From the NCBI RefSeq assembly GCF_017877055.1, contig NZ_JAGIPG010000001.1, positions 1,736,001-1,800,000 of the forward strand: a DNA stretch of 64,000 nt, in the 5' to 3' direction. Position 1 is the first letter of the stretch. Each line of letters opens with the position of its first letter. The DNA comes from Neorhizobium galegae (lineage in GTDB: Bacteria > Pseudomonadota > Alphaproteobacteria > Rhizobiales > Rhizobiaceae). Of this stretch, positions 24,047 through 33,330 are shown piece by piece. The position numbers and the translations under genes are program-made. Below the pieces are notes generated by a model. The model saw only the letters and a program-made list of their open reading frames with translations, was not told where the DNA came from and did not search any database.

Positions 24047-26560
24047 TCAGGCCCGTAGCGCCGTGTTGTCGGCGTCGAACGGGCTTTCCGGCACAACGCT
24101 GGCATTGTAGAGGCTGCCGAGAATCTTGATCTTGAGCCTGGTGCCGGTCTCTGCATAGCCCGGCTTGACCATCGCAAGCGCCAACGACTTGCCGATACGC
24201 CAGCCGTAGGCGCCGTTGGTGGCGCGACCGATCAATTCGCCATCTTCGTTGTAGATCGCCTCCGACCCGCGGGCGTCGACATCATTGGCGCCCTCGATGA
24301 CCAGCGTGCAGAAATTCCACTTCAGCCCCTTTTCCCTGTAGGAAAGCAGGCCCTCTCTGCCGAGGAACTCCTTGTCGGTCTTGATGAACCGGTCGAGGCC
24401 GGATTCATAGGCATTGTACTCGATCGACATTTCGCGCGGGATGAGCCGGTAGGATTTTTCGACCGACATCGAGAGCATGGCCCGGATGCCGAAAGGCTTG
24501 ATGCCGAATTCGGCACCGGCTTCCATCAGCTTGTCGAAGATGTAGTTCTGCATCTCGATCGGGTGATGCAGTTCCCAGCCCAGTTCGCCGACGAAATTGA
24601 CGCGCAGCGCATGGGCGGAGGCCATGCCGACGGAAATCTCCTTGCCGGAAAGCCAGGGGAAATCCTTGTTGTCGAGGCTGGTGCGGGTGAGCTTCTTCAA
24701 GACCTGGCGGGACTTCGGGCCGGCCAGAACCAGCACGCCGAGCTTTTGGGTGATCTGGGTCAGTTTGACCGAGCCATCTGTCGGCGCGAGCTTACGCAAG
24801 TAGTCCTGGTCATGCGCCTCGTAGGCACCCGCCGACACGAGATAGAAACGATTGGGTGCCCATTCGTAGACGGTGAATTCGGCGCGCACACCACCCTGTT
24901 TTGTCAGAAGGTGGCAGAGCGCGATGCGGCCGCGCTTCTTCGGGATCGCATTGGCAAAGATCGAGTCGAGGAAGGCGCGGGCTCCCGGCCCTGAGACTTC
25001 CATCTTGGCGAAAGCCGACATGTCGAGCACGCCGACATTCTCGTGGACATTTTTGACCTCGTTGCCGACGTGGTCGAAATAGTTCGAGCGGCGGAAGGAC
25101 CATTTTTCGACGATCCGGCCATCTTCCAGCGCCGGCGCGTGATTGTGGGCGGTCAGCACGTCGACGCCGACACCGAGGTCTTCCGCCGGCACTTCATACC
25201 CTTCGGGCGCGAACCAGTTGGCGCGTTCCCAGCCGTAGACGGAGCCGAACACGGCGCCCATCTTCTTCAGCCGGTCATAGACTGGCGTCGTCTTCAAGGG
25301 ACGCGCGGCGGAACGCTCTTCGTCAGGATAATGCATCGTGAAAACATTGGCATAGGCCTCTTCGTTCTTCTCGATGAGATAGCCTTCCGTTGCGTAAGGA
25401 CCGAAGCGGCGCGGATCGACGCCCATCATGTCGACGGTCGGCTCGCCGTCGACGATCCATTCCGCCAGCTGCCAGCCGGCGCCGCCGGCGGCGGTGATGC
25501 CGAAGGAATGGCCTTCGTTCAGCCAGAAGTTCTTGAGGCCCGGCGCCGGGCCGACGATCGGCGATCCGTCCGGGGTATAGGCGATCGCGCCATTGTAGAC
25601 CTTCTTGATACCGACCTCCCCAAACGCCGGCACGCGCACGATGGCTGTCTCGATATAGGGCATCAGCCGGTCGAGTTCCTCGTTGAAGAGCTCGTACTCG
25701 CTCTCGTCGGACGGACCGTCGACGTAACAGACGGGTGCTCCGACCTCGTAAGGCCCGAGCAGCAGGCCGCCATTCTCCTCGCGCATGTACCAGGAGGAGT
25801 CAGATTCGCGTAAGACCCCCATTTCCGGCAGGCCCTTGGCCTTGCGCTCCTGGATCGCCGGATGCGGCTCGGTAACGATGTACTGGTGCTCGACCGGGAT
25901 GACCGGGATGTTGATGCCGACCATCTCGCCGGTCTTGCGGGCGAAGTTGCCGGTGCAGGAAATGATGTGCTCGGCCGTGATCTCGCCCTTGTCGGTCGTC
26001 ACCTTCCAGAGCCCGTCCGGCTGCTGCTCGATGGCGGTGACGGCCGTGTTGCGATAGATCGTGGCGCCGAGGTCGCGCGCACCCTTGGCGAGCGCCTGGG
26101 TAAGGTCGGCCGGCTGGATGTAGCCGTCGTCCGGATGCTGGATGGCGCCGAGAATGCCGTCCGTTTCGCAGAGCGGCCAGATCTCCTTCACCTGTTCCGC
26201 CGTCAGGATATTGACCTTGACGCCGATCGTCTCGGCGATCCCGGCATAATACATGTACTCTTCCCAGCGGTCCTTGGTGCGGGCAAGGCGGATGTTCGAG
26301 ACTTTCGAAAAACCGACATTCATGCCGGTTTCTTCCTGTAGTTCCTGATAGAAACGCACCGAATATTTATGCAGCTGGCCGACCGAATAGGAAAGGTTGA
26401 AGAGCGGCAGGAGGCCCGCCGCATGCCAGGTCGAACCGGAGGTCAGTTCCTTGCGCTCGATCAGGACCGCGTCGCTCCAGCCCTTTTTCGCCAGATGATA
26501 AAGCGTCGAAACACCGACCACGCCGCCGCCGATCACCACCGCCCGTGCATGTGTCTTCAT
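24047..26560 (-). CDS. FAD/tetrahydrofolate-dependent dimethylglycine or sarcosine dehydrogenase
   Basis: The 837-residue protein has an N-terminal FAD domain (AVVIGGGVVGVSTLYHLAKK; STWHAAGLL, whose His aligns with the residue that binds FAD covalently in dimethylglycine dehydrogenase) and a C-terminal GcvT-like aminomethyltransferase half from about residue 430 (VGVLDMSAFAKMEVSGPGA, GELGWELHHP). The FAD part oxidises an N-methyl group; the GcvT part passes the one-carbon unit to tetrahydrofolate as methylene-THF. Length and layout match the DMGDH/SARDH family. It would process dimethylglycine left by Bmt or MttB. Which N-methyl substrate it prefers cannot be told from sequence. Confidence 0.9.
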   Translation of the reverse strand: MKTHARAVVIGGGVVGVSTLYHLAKKGWSDAVLIERKELTSGSTWHAAGLLPLFNLSYSVGQLHKYSVRFYQELQEETGMNVGFSKVSNIRLARTKDRWEEYMYYAGIAETIGVKVNILTAEQVKEIWPLCETDGILGAIQHPDDGYIQPADLTQALAKGARDLGATIYRNTAVTAIEQQPDGLWKVTTDKGEITAEHIISCTGNFARKTGEMVGINIPVIPVEHQYIVTEPHPAIQERKAKGLPEMGVLRESDSSWYMREENGGLLLGPYEVGAPVCYVDGPSDESEYELFNEELDRLMPYIETAIVRVPAFGEVGIKKVYNGAIAYTPDGSPIVGPAPGLKNFWLNEGHSFGITAAGGAGWQLAEWIVDGEPTVDMMGVDPRRFGPYATEGYLIEKNEEAYANVFTMHYPDEERSAARPLKTTPVYDRLKKMGAVFGSVYGWERANWFAPEGYEVPAEDLGVGVDVLTAHNHAPALEDGRIVEKWSFRRSNYFDHVGNEVKNVHENVGVLDMSAFAKMEVSGPGARAFLDSIFANAIPKKRGRIALCHLLTKQGGVRAEFTVYEWAPNRFYLVSAGAYEAHDQDYLRKLAPTDGSVKLTQITQKLGVLVLAGPKSRQVLKKLTRTSLDNKDFPWLSGKEISVGMASAHALRVNFVGELGWELHHPIEMQNYIFDKLMEAGAEFGIKPFGIRAMLSMSVEKSYRLIPREMSIEYNAYESGLDRFIKTDKEFLGREGLLSYREKGLKWNFCTLVIEGANDVDARGSEAIYNEDGELIGRATNGAYGWRIGKSLALAMVKPGYAETGTRLKIKILGSLYNASVVPESPFDADNTALRA

Positions 26561-26713
26561 GGAAAGAACCCCTCTTCGGCCTCGTGCGGCCTTTTCGCAA
26601 ACTGAAGGGACTATGCAATTCCGGCAGGCGAGCCAAACGCCTGATTACGACATGGCAAGAGCCAGCCCGCGACGGTCGTCAGAATGGCCGGGCGGGCTCG
26701 AGGGGCGGGACGG

Positions 26714-29194
26714 TTATGCGCCCCCTCTTGCATCGTTCTCCACCGGCAGGATCGGCTTGCCGCGATGAAAGATGATCTCCTGCTGCGGAAACGGGATCTC
26801 GATTCCCTCCTCCTTGAACCGCCTGAGGATGGCGATCCTGAGATTGTTGCGGATTCTCAGGCCCTCGCCCATGTCGGCCAGATGGAACCTCAGTTCGAAA
26901 TTGAGCGAAGACGGCCCGAAGCTCAGAAACTCCACGTGCGGTTCCGGATTGCGCAGCACTTCCGGCACCTGATCGACCAGTTCCAGAAGGATATCCATCA
27001 CCTTCTGCGGGTCGGCATGGTGGCTCACCGCGACCGGTACTTCGGAACGCCCGATCCTGTTGCGATGCGTCCAGTTGCCGACCGGCGAATTGATGAGGTC
27101 GGAATTCGGCACGATGATCGACTGCTTGCGGAACGTCTCGATCTCGGTCGCACGCACGGAGATGCGCTTGACGATACCTTCCGTCGTCCCGGTCACCACA
27201 TGGTCGCCCACCTTGAACGGCCGTTCGACGAGCAGGATCAGACCGGACACGAAGTTCGAGACGATATTCTGGAGACCAAAACCGATGCCGACCGACAGGG
27301 CGGACGCGACCAGCGCGAAGCTCGAGAGATCGATGCCCGCGGCCGAGACTCCGACGATCACCGCAAGCCCGATACCGAGGTAACCGATGCCGGTCTTGAC
27401 CGAATTGCGGACGCCGAGATCCACCTGGCTGCGCGCCAGCACGTTGCCGTCGATCCACTTCTGTATCCAGCGCGTGACGACGAAACCGAGGCCGAAAAGC
27501 AGAATGCCGCCGAGAATGCCGACGATCGAGATCGAGATGTTGCCGATCCGAATCTGCGTGAAGAAGCTGTAGATCCAGGCTTCGATATCGGCGATCTGGA
27601 AACCCCAGGTCAGCAGGATGAGGGGGATGCCGAGGATCAGCGCAAAGGCATATATGCCAAGTCCCGCGACAAGCCCGGCCTGGTCGAGCGAAACCTCGCC
27701 GAAATCGAAACGCTCGGCGAGCCGGCGGCCGACAGCCGTATCCGTGAACGACCCCTGTTTCGAAATCGCCCTGCCCGACAGGAGTCCGATATAGATCAGC
27801 ACGATCACCGCACCGGTCAGCACGATCTGGGTCGAGGCGAACCGGGCAAGCCCTACATATCCCGTCAGCACCGACAGGATCAGGAGCAGGCCCATGATAC
27901 GAAGGAGCAGCGGAAAGAAGCGCGGCCACCGATGCCCGGGACCATCGGGATCCTCACCCTCGACAAGCCGAGGCTGGACGAAGGAGATGGCGATCAGGAT
28001 CAGGCCGATGATCACCGACGCGAGCAGGCTCTTGACGATGGTCAAAACCAGCGGCGAATTCAGCGCCTCGCTGATTGCGCCGAGCAGATAGTCGAGGCCG
28101 TTGACGATCGCCATGGCGAGTACGGCCAGCGTCAGCAGGCGGGCACCGCGATTGGTGATGCGGACGAGCCGCCACTCCGGCTCACCCGGCGCCAATACGC
28201 CATACGTGAGCTTCCAGACGAAGTTGACGAACCAGACGAAGCCGAAGAAGGTCACCACGATCGGCGTGATATCTGTCCGCAGGACGTTGAAGCCGTCGAG
28301 GAACAGAAAGGAGGCGACCAGGAAGGCCGCCAGAGACACGGTCTGGATGACCGTCGACCAGAACGCCACCGACAAACGGCGAATGTAGGAAGGATGCTCA
28401 TAGTCGTTCCGCCGGATGAAGCGCCCGAACAGGCGGTATCCTCCGGACAGGAAGAGCATGGCCGCGCCCAGCGACAGCGCCAGAGCGCCCAACAGCTGCA
28501 GCTTCTTGAATTTCCAGACGAAACTGATCCAGCCGCTGAAGGTGGAGCCGAAATTCCGGACTTCGGCGACGAACGCGTTGCCAGCATCGGCGAACAATTC
28601 GCCCGATAGCTCGGTGTGGCGGAACAGCGTCTGGGTAAACAGCGTGCGGCGCAGATTGGTGATCGTGTTGGCGACTTGGTTCGCGCTGTTCGAAAGCTGG
28701 CCGGCGTCGTCGACGATAAGATTGAGCTCCGAGCGCTCGTTCAGCAGCCGGTTGCGCTCTTCAACGACCGCGGGCGCTTCCGCAGGCTGGCCGGCGGCCG
28801 GCGGCTCGCCGAGGCTCTTGAGCCGGGCCTGGATCTGTTCGACGCGGGTGCGCATGGCATCCGAGGCCGAGCGCATTTCGCCGACGATCGTTTCCGCCTG
28901 GACCCTGAGTTCCGCAAGACGTGCATCATCATCGGCGTCGCTTTGGATCCGGTTGCGGAAGCTATCGAGCTGCTGACGGATCGTGTCGATCTTACCCTTC
29001 ATGTCCGAATTGATCGAATCGAGGGTGACGTCGGGCGGCACCTGCTCCTGGCGCTGTCCCTGCGCCTGCTGTTGCGCCTGGGCGAACCCATGCGACGACG
29101 AGCCCAGCTGGGCGGCGGCGATCATGAGTGCTGCGACCAGCACGCGGATTATCTGCCGAAGGGTTGAAGGGCCGGTCGTGGGAAGTTCTGTCAA
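26714..29194 (-). CDS. MscS-family mechanosensitive channel with DUF3772 periplasmic domain
   Basis: The 826-residue protein starts with a signal-like helix (IIRVLVAALMIAAAQLGSSSH), a periplasmic Gln-rich and coiled-coil region to about 170 (DUF3772 type), some ten membrane helices, and the C-terminal MscS core with the pore helix segment ALSVGIGFGLQNIVSNFVSG and VERPFKVGDHV. It opens on membrane tension during osmotic downshift. The size fits the large MscK/YbiO-type members. The first 180 bases upstream are shared with the divergent glsB gene; both relate to envelope stress. Confidence 0.92.
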   Translation of the reverse strand: MTELPTTGPSTLRQIIRVLVAALMIAAAQLGSSSHGFAQAQQQAQGQRQEQVPPDVTLDSINSDMKGKIDTIRQQLDSFRNRIQSDADDDARLAELRVQAETIVGEMRSASDAMRTRVEQIQARLKSLGEPPAAGQPAEAPAVVEERNRLLNERSELNLIVDDAGQLSNSANQVANTITNLRRTLFTQTLFRHTELSGELFADAGNAFVAEVRNFGSTFSGWISFVWKFKKLQLLGALALSLGAAMLFLSGGYRLFGRFIRRNDYEHPSYIRRLSVAFWSTVIQTVSLAAFLVASFLFLDGFNVLRTDITPIVVTFFGFVWFVNFVWKLTYGVLAPGEPEWRLVRITNRGARLLTLAVLAMAIVNGLDYLLGAISEALNSPLVLTIVKSLLASVIIGLILIAISFVQPRLVEGEDPDGPGHRWPRFFPLLLRIMGLLLILSVLTGYVGLARFASTQIVLTGAVIVLIYIGLLSGRAISKQGSFTDTAVGRRLAERFDFGEVSLDQAGLVAGLGIYAFALILGIPLILLTWGFQIADIEAWIYSFFTQIRIGNISISIVGILGGILLFGLGFVVTRWIQKWIDGNVLARSQVDLGVRNSVKTGIGYLGIGLAVIVGVSAAGIDLSSFALVASALSVGIGFGLQNIVSNFVSGLILLVERPFKVGDHVVTGTTEGIVKRISVRATEIETFRKQSIIVPNSDLINSPVGNWTHRNRIGRSEVPVAVSHHADPQKVMDILLELVDQVPEVLRNPEPHVEFLSFGPSSLNFELRFHLADMGEGLRIRNNLRIAILRRFKEEGIEIPFPQQEIIFHRGKPILPVENDARGGA

Positions 29195-29271
29195 ATGTCT
29201 GCTCTTTTGTCTTTCGATCGGATTCGTCCGCGAAAATAGAGTGACTTCTGGGCGAAGAAAAGGAATGCTGC

Positions 29272-29321
29272 GGTCCAGGTTCCAGGAATTGGAACAATTC
29301 CTGGAACCTGGACCATTTTTT
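29272..29321 (+). terminator. Perfect 19-bp hairpin with T-run ahead of glsB
   Basis: Arms GGTCCAGGTTCCAGGAATT (29272-29290) and AATTCCTGGAACCTGGACC (29296-29314) are exact inverted copies around a GGAAC loop and are followed by ATTTTTT on the plus strand. This is an intrinsic-terminator shape, yet it lies 38 bases before the glsB start and after no plus-strand gene. It may end a short regulatory RNA or act as an attenuator in the glsB leader. Confidence 0.6.
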
Positions 29322-29358
29322 CGCGTTTCCCCGTCCCAACAACCACTGAGGGTAAGTC

Positions 29359-29610
29359 ATGGAACAGGCAGGTATCGGCTGGATCGCAGCCATCATCATC
29401 GGCGGTATTGCCGGCTGGCTCGCCGAAAAGTTCATGAAAAGCGACATGGGCTTGATCATGAACATCATTCTCGGCATCGTCGGCGCCATCATCGCCAATG
29501 CCATTCTCGGCGTCTTCGGCGTCGCGCTCGGCGGCTGGATCGGCTACCTGATCGCCGGCTTCATCGGGGCATGCATCCTGATCGCCGTCGCACGCATGTT
29601 CCGCCGATAG
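29359..29610 (+). CDS. GlsB/YeaQ/YmgE-family small stress membrane protein
   Basis: The 83-residue protein has three hydrophobic segments rich in Gly and Ile (WIAAIIIGGIAGWLAEKFMK, LIMNIILGIVGAIIANAILG, WIGYLIAGFIGACILIAVAR), the layout of the transglycosylase-associated protein family. Such proteins are induced by stress; the molecular role is unknown. The name refers to family only. Its leader contains a 19-bp perfect hairpin. There is too little space between that hairpin and the start codon for a promoter, so the transcript should begin upstream of the hairpin. Confidence 0.88.
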   Translation: MEQAGIGWIAAIIIGGIAGWLAEKFMKSDMGLIMNIILGIVGAIIANAILGVFGVALGGWIGYLIAGFIGACILIAVARMFRR

Positions 29611-29621
29611 TTACGACAAGC

Positions 29622-30179
29622 TCAGAAACCGGCGCCGGGCTTGGCCAGATATTCGAGTTCGGCGGCGGTCGATTCCCGGCCGAGCAGCGCATTGCGATGC
29701 GGGAAACGGCCAAATTCGCGGATCACCGCACGGTGACGTTCCGCATAATCCAGATATTCCGCATCACCCAGCAAGGCGAAGAGTTCAACCGACCGATCCT
29801 GATCGGCGAGCGTTTCCGAGTGTTCGAAGGGAAGATAGAAGAAGCCACGCTGCTCGGGCAGAACCGCCATATCTGCGCCGGCCTCGACCGCCAGCCTGGC
29901 CTCGCGCAAAGCCAGCCAATCCGTTGCGAAGGCAAGCGGGGTGCCGCGATAGAGGTTGCGGGAAAGCTGGTCGAGCACGATCACCGCCGCGAGGCGATCT
30001 TCCGGCGACGTCCGCCAGGCGTCGAGCCCACCGCGGGCAAGCGAAAGATGGGTAGCGGCGAAATGCCTGCGCATCGCCTCGTCGAGCGCCTCGTTCTTCT
30101 CGAACCAGTCCTTGCGGGTCAGCTCCCTGAACCAGAAGGTGAAAACTTCCTCGGGGGTTTTGATGTCGGCCTGTGCCAC
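29622..30179 (-). CDS. DUF924 family protein
   Basis: The 185-residue all-helical protein matches DUF924: EEVFTFWFRELTRKDWFEKN at the start, VIVLDQLSRNLYRGTPLAF, FFYLPFEHSE and RFPHRNALLGR. The fold is TPR-like; some bacterial members have been annotated as membrane proteins, but none of these helices is hydrophobic enough to cross a membrane. The function is unknown. It follows the heme-utilisation-like gene on the same strand with an 11-base gap, so the two are likely co-transcribed. Confidence 0.87.
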   Translation of the reverse strand: MAQADIKTPEEVFTFWFRELTRKDWFEKNEALDEAMRRHFAATHLSLARGGLDAWRTSPEDRLAAVIVLDQLSRNLYRGTPLAFATDWLALREARLAVEAGADMAVLPEQRGFFYLPFEHSETLADQDRSVELFALLGDAEYLDYAERHRAVIREFGRFPHRNALLGRESTAAELEYLAKPGAGF

Positions 30180-30190
30180 AGCATATCTCC

Positions 30191-30682
30191 TTAGCCGAGA
30201 CGGAGTGTGGAGATATCCTTGCCGGTCATCCGGGCAAGGGCTTCGACGACCATATTGTGATCCTCGCGCTGCGGCAGGCCGGATACAGTCACCGCCCCGA
30301 TGCAGCCGACACCGGCGACCTGGATCGGAAAGCTGCCGCCATGCGGCGCGTGGTCCGCCGCGGAAATACCGTATCGGTTTTCCACCGTATCGCCCTGGAG
30401 ATCGAGCTTCCGTCCGATCCCGTAGCTCGATTGGAAAAAGCGGAGCACCAGATTGCGCTTACGGCGTACCCAGTTTTCGTTGTCTGCGGTCGTGCCCGGC
30501 AATGCCGTGTAAAAAGCCGACATCGAATGCAGCCGCACATCAATGACGACGCTCAGGCCCCGCTCGACGGCCATATGGCGAAGCAGCGATCCGAGATCCC
30601 AGGCGGTGCTCAGGTCGAACCGGTCGAAGACGAGTGCCCTCTCCTGTTCCGCGATCTTCGCCATGTCTTCTTCGATCGTCAT
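30191..30682 (-). CDS. UPF0303/GlcG-HbpS-type heme-degrading domain protein
   Basis: The 163-residue protein corresponds to the UPF0303 family, related to GlcG/HbpS: LVFDRFDLSTAWDLGSLLR, VVIDVRLHSMSAFYTALPG, HGGSFPIQV and CIGAVTVSGLPQREDHNMVV. HbpS-type proteins bind or degrade heme, but for UPF0303 itself the reaction is not established. Cytoplasmic; no signal peptide. It is followed by the DUF924 gene. The nearby flavin reductase and FAD protein genes on the same strand could supply electrons if a heme reaction takes place, which is speculation. Confidence 0.85.
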   Translation of the reverse strand: MTIEEDMAKIAEQERALVFDRFDLSTAWDLGSLLRHMAVERGLSVVIDVRLHSMSAFYTALPGTTADNENWVRRKRNLVLRFFQSSYGIGRKLDLQGDTVENRYGISAADHAPHGGSFPIQVAGVGCIGAVTVSGLPQREDHNMVVEALARMTGKDISTLRLG

Positions 30683-30742
30683 GCGTTCCCCTCCGGATTG
30701 CGATGGCGGGGATTGATGACGACAAATCCGGCGAAAGTAAAG

Positions 30743-31294
30743 TTACTCGGCGGCGGCGAGTTCCCGGACGGGGAAGAAGGCGGCAAGCTCGTCGACGGCG
30801 AAGCCGATCCGCTGCTGCAAGGACTCCGAGACGACCCGATAGTCGGCGAAATCTCGATCGGACGCGTAGACGGCCGTCGGCAATGTATGGGCCATGAAGA
30901 AACCGAAGAGCGGCCGAAGCTGATGTTCGACCATCAGCGCGTGCCGGTCGCCGCCGCCAGTTGCGGTGATCAGGATCGGCTTGGCACGCAGTTGTTCCGG
31001 ATCGATCAGATCGATGAAATGTTTGAAGAGGCCGGGATAGCTGCCCTTGTAGGTCGGTGAACCGACGATGAGGAAATCGGCCTCCACGACATCGGTAAGC
31101 ACCCTGGCGGCCGCTTCGTCGAGATCGCCCTGGCGTTGCGCCTGACCGAGAGACGGCCCGACATCGGTGAGGTCGTGAAGCCGGACGTCGAAGCCATACC
31201 GTTCGGCGGCGACCGAGGCGATGTGTTCGACCAGCGCAAAGGTCTTGGACGGGCGGTTATAGCTACCCGCAAGACCGACGAGTTTCAGGACCAT
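30743..31294 (-). CDS. NAD(P)H-dependent FMN reductase (SsuE/MsuE-like)
   Basis: The protein of 183 residues has the flavodoxin-like phosphate loop GLAGSYNRPSKTFALVEHI, the second flavin loop FLIVGSPTYKGSYPGLFKHF and TATGGGDRHALMVEHQLRPL. SsuE/MsuE relatives reduce free FMN for two-component monooxygenases. Start ATG 31294 follows AGAGGAATTTCC; the longer frame is rejected. It ends 60 bases from the UPF0303 gene and starts 118 bases from an FAD-binding protein gene on the same strand. No monooxygenase gene is adjacent, so its partner is not clear. Confidence 0.87.
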   Translation of the reverse strand: MVLKLVGLAGSYNRPSKTFALVEHIASVAAERYGFDVRLHDLTDVGPSLGQAQRQGDLDEAAARVLTDVVEADFLIVGSPTYKGSYPGLFKHFIDLIDPEQLRAKPILITATGGGDRHALMVEHQLRPLFGFFMAHTLPTAVYASDRDFADYRVVSESLQQRIGFAVDELAAFFPVRELAAAE

Positions 31295-31411
31295 GGAAAT
31301 TCCTCTCTGCGCAATGACTTTCCCCAGATTAGCGTGGGTACCGCAGCATGAAAGCAAGGAACCTGCCGCAGATATCCCGTCAGGAGAAAATCATGCTCAG
31401 AGAATGCTTGA

Positions 31412-32797
31412 TCACGCGATGCGGGCCGTCCGCGGCGCAGCGCGGGCGATCTGGGCGGTGATCTCTTCGGCCAGCGCCTTCGCCTGAACCCGGATATCTG
31501 GCACCGCCGTGATCTCCCAGAACTGGCCGGCCGTGAGCGCTCCGGCTGCAAACAGGCCCGGCTGCGGCCGGCCGTCCGGATCGAGAACCCGAGACTGACG
31601 GTCTACGGAAATGCCAAGTCCGAGCTCGTCCATGGAGATCATCTGTCGATTGCGCATCTCGGTCAGCAGCGGCGAATGGCCGATTCCGGCGCGCTCCATA
31701 CCGGTGCAGTTGACGATCCAATCCGCATGGAAGGAGACGATGTCCGGCGTGCCGCGCTGCCTGAACTGGACACGCGCACCCTCGCCATCCCTGTCGATCG
31801 AGCGGAGGAAGCCTGCATGCACGGTCACCGTGCCATCCTTCAGAAGCGCGTCGAAGCGCGCAAACACCTCCGGCGCGATACGGTGACGGTGGACATTCCA
31901 CCAGGCCAGCGCGTGCCGAAGGAAACGGGAGCGCTGATCGGCACTGAGGCTCTGCCACAAAGCCTGTGTCTGCGGTCGCAGGCCGTCGACGACGCCCCGC
32001 CAGTCGGCGCCGTTCTCCACCTGTCGCCGCAAGGCGTGCAGCAGCGCACTGATTTCGCGGCTATCGGGCAGATCCGGCGTGACGGGAGCCGCGCGCCGGG
32101 TCGGATGCGGGTGCGGCACCAGTCCGCGCCGCGACAGGACATGGATGCGGCCGCGATGTCCCTGGGCGCGCAGCGACAGGACCTGGTCGATCATCGTCAG
32201 GCCGGAGCCGAAGATACAGAGTTCATCGGTACGGCCGACGCGCGACAGCCAGCCTAACCGCCAGGGATTGTCGATGGTTCGCCCACCGACGCCCGGATCG
32301 ATCCGATCCTTCGGCAGAGGCAGATCGGCATTGCCGACGCCGAGTGCAAGAATAACGGTACGGGCGCGCAGTTCGCCGGCGTTGTCGAGATGGAAGACGA
32401 GTCCATCCTGTTCGCACTGGATGCAGGCGGTCGCCTTGGCCCGGATGAAATCCACATGCGCGCGCCGCTCGCGGGGCCTCAGCAGCGAGGCCAGCGTGTC
32501 GCGCAGATAGAGGCCGTAATCACCGCGAGAGGCGAAATCCTCCGGGAAGGCCGCCCTGCCCTGGCGGCGCAGCCATTCGACGAAATCGTCCGGCCTATCC
32601 GGAAACACGCTCATCCGGGCCGCCGGCACATTGAGGCGGTGCAGATAAAATTCGGTGCGATAGGCCGTGCCCCGCCCGAAGCCGGGATCATCGCCGACGA
32701 CAGCGATCGAGGCGGAAGCCGGCAGGATGCGAAGGAGATTGATGGTAAGGGCAATTGCAGAAAAACCCGAACCGACGACGGCGACATCATAAGTCAT
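31412..32797 (-). CDS. FAD/NAD(P)-binding oxidoreductase-like protein (NAD_binding_9)
   Basis: The 461-residue protein starts MTYDVAVVGSGFSAIAL, a Rossmann dinucleotide motif, followed by DDPGFGRGTAY and HRLNVPAARMSVFPD, features of the NAD_binding_9 group of flavoproteins often called hydroxyacylglutathione- or siderophore-hydroxylase-like. A second nucleotide motif LCIFGSGLTMIDQVLSLR is near 200. Later WIVNCTGME and GLFAAGALTAGQFWEIT complete the flavin site. The substrate is unknown. ATG 32797 has GGAG upstream. It lies upstream of the FMN reductase gene on the same strand. Confidence 0.83.
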   Translation of the reverse strand: MTYDVAVVGSGFSAIALTINLLRILPASASIAVVGDDPGFGRGTAYRTEFYLHRLNVPAARMSVFPDRPDDFVEWLRRQGRAAFPEDFASRGDYGLYLRDTLASLLRPRERRAHVDFIRAKATACIQCEQDGLVFHLDNAGELRARTVILALGVGNADLPLPKDRIDPGVGGRTIDNPWRLGWLSRVGRTDELCIFGSGLTMIDQVLSLRAQGHRGRIHVLSRRGLVPHPHPTRRAAPVTPDLPDSREISALLHALRRQVENGADWRGVVDGLRPQTQALWQSLSADQRSRFLRHALAWWNVHRHRIAPEVFARFDALLKDGTVTVHAGFLRSIDRDGEGARVQFRQRGTPDIVSFHADWIVNCTGMERAGIGHSPLLTEMRNRQMISMDELGLGISVDRQSRVLDPDGRPQPGLFAAGALTAGQFWEITAVPDIRVQAKALAEEITAQIARAAPRTARIA

Positions 32798-32944
32798 CAA
32801 GCACACTCCTCGTCCTCGTTGCTTTGGGCGAAAGGCTGTGTTGGACGCCACGGGAAGCCGGTTTTGGATCCGCTTCCGTGGTCGCTTCAATGTCTACCAA
32901 CTTAATAGAGATTGACGAAGAGTAAAGGCATTTTCGCGTCTCTG

Positions 32945-33247
32945 TCAGTTGCACGCCTGTTCAGGCCGCGGCAGCGTAGGAGATTCCGCGCTTGGATTGG
33001 TATTGCTGGGCGTCCCCGGCGGCTGGCAGCGATCTTCCTGGTCGACGGTGCCCGTCGTGCTGTTGGTCGTCGTCGGATCGGTAACCCCGGGAAGCGTCGT
33101 GACCGTCGAAGTGCCGGAATTGGCATCGGGTGGGATCGTTGTCGTCTGGGGAAAGGTGGGAGTAGCCGCCGCACCGGATGTCTGGGCCAAGACGGGGGCG
33201 GCAAACGACAGCGAGAGGGCGGAAAACGCGATGAGCCTCTTCAGCAT
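32945..33247 (-). CDS. Small secreted Thr/Pro-rich hypothetical protein
   Basis: The 100-residue product has a clear Sec signal peptide (LKRLIAFSALSLSFAAPVLA, cleavage before QTSG) and a mature part low in complexity, rich in Thr, Pro, Ser and Asn, with two Cys (DRCQPP and the C-terminal EQACN) that could form a disulfide. I do not recognise a family. ATG 33247 follows GGAGGAATTTTCAG. It lies 83 bases after the response regulator gene on the same strand. Confidence 0.75.
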   Translation of the reverse strand: MLKRLIAFSALSLSFAAPVLAQTSGAAATPTFPQTTTIPPDANSGTSTVTTLPGVTDPTTTNSTTGTVDQEDRCQPPGTPSNTNPSAESPTLPRPEQACN

Positions 33248-33330
33248 CTGAAAATTCCTCCGGTTGATCGGAGGAGATAACCGGAAGCCATGCCACTTGG
33301 TTCCGGCGGCCCGTCTTCGGCCCGGCACCT

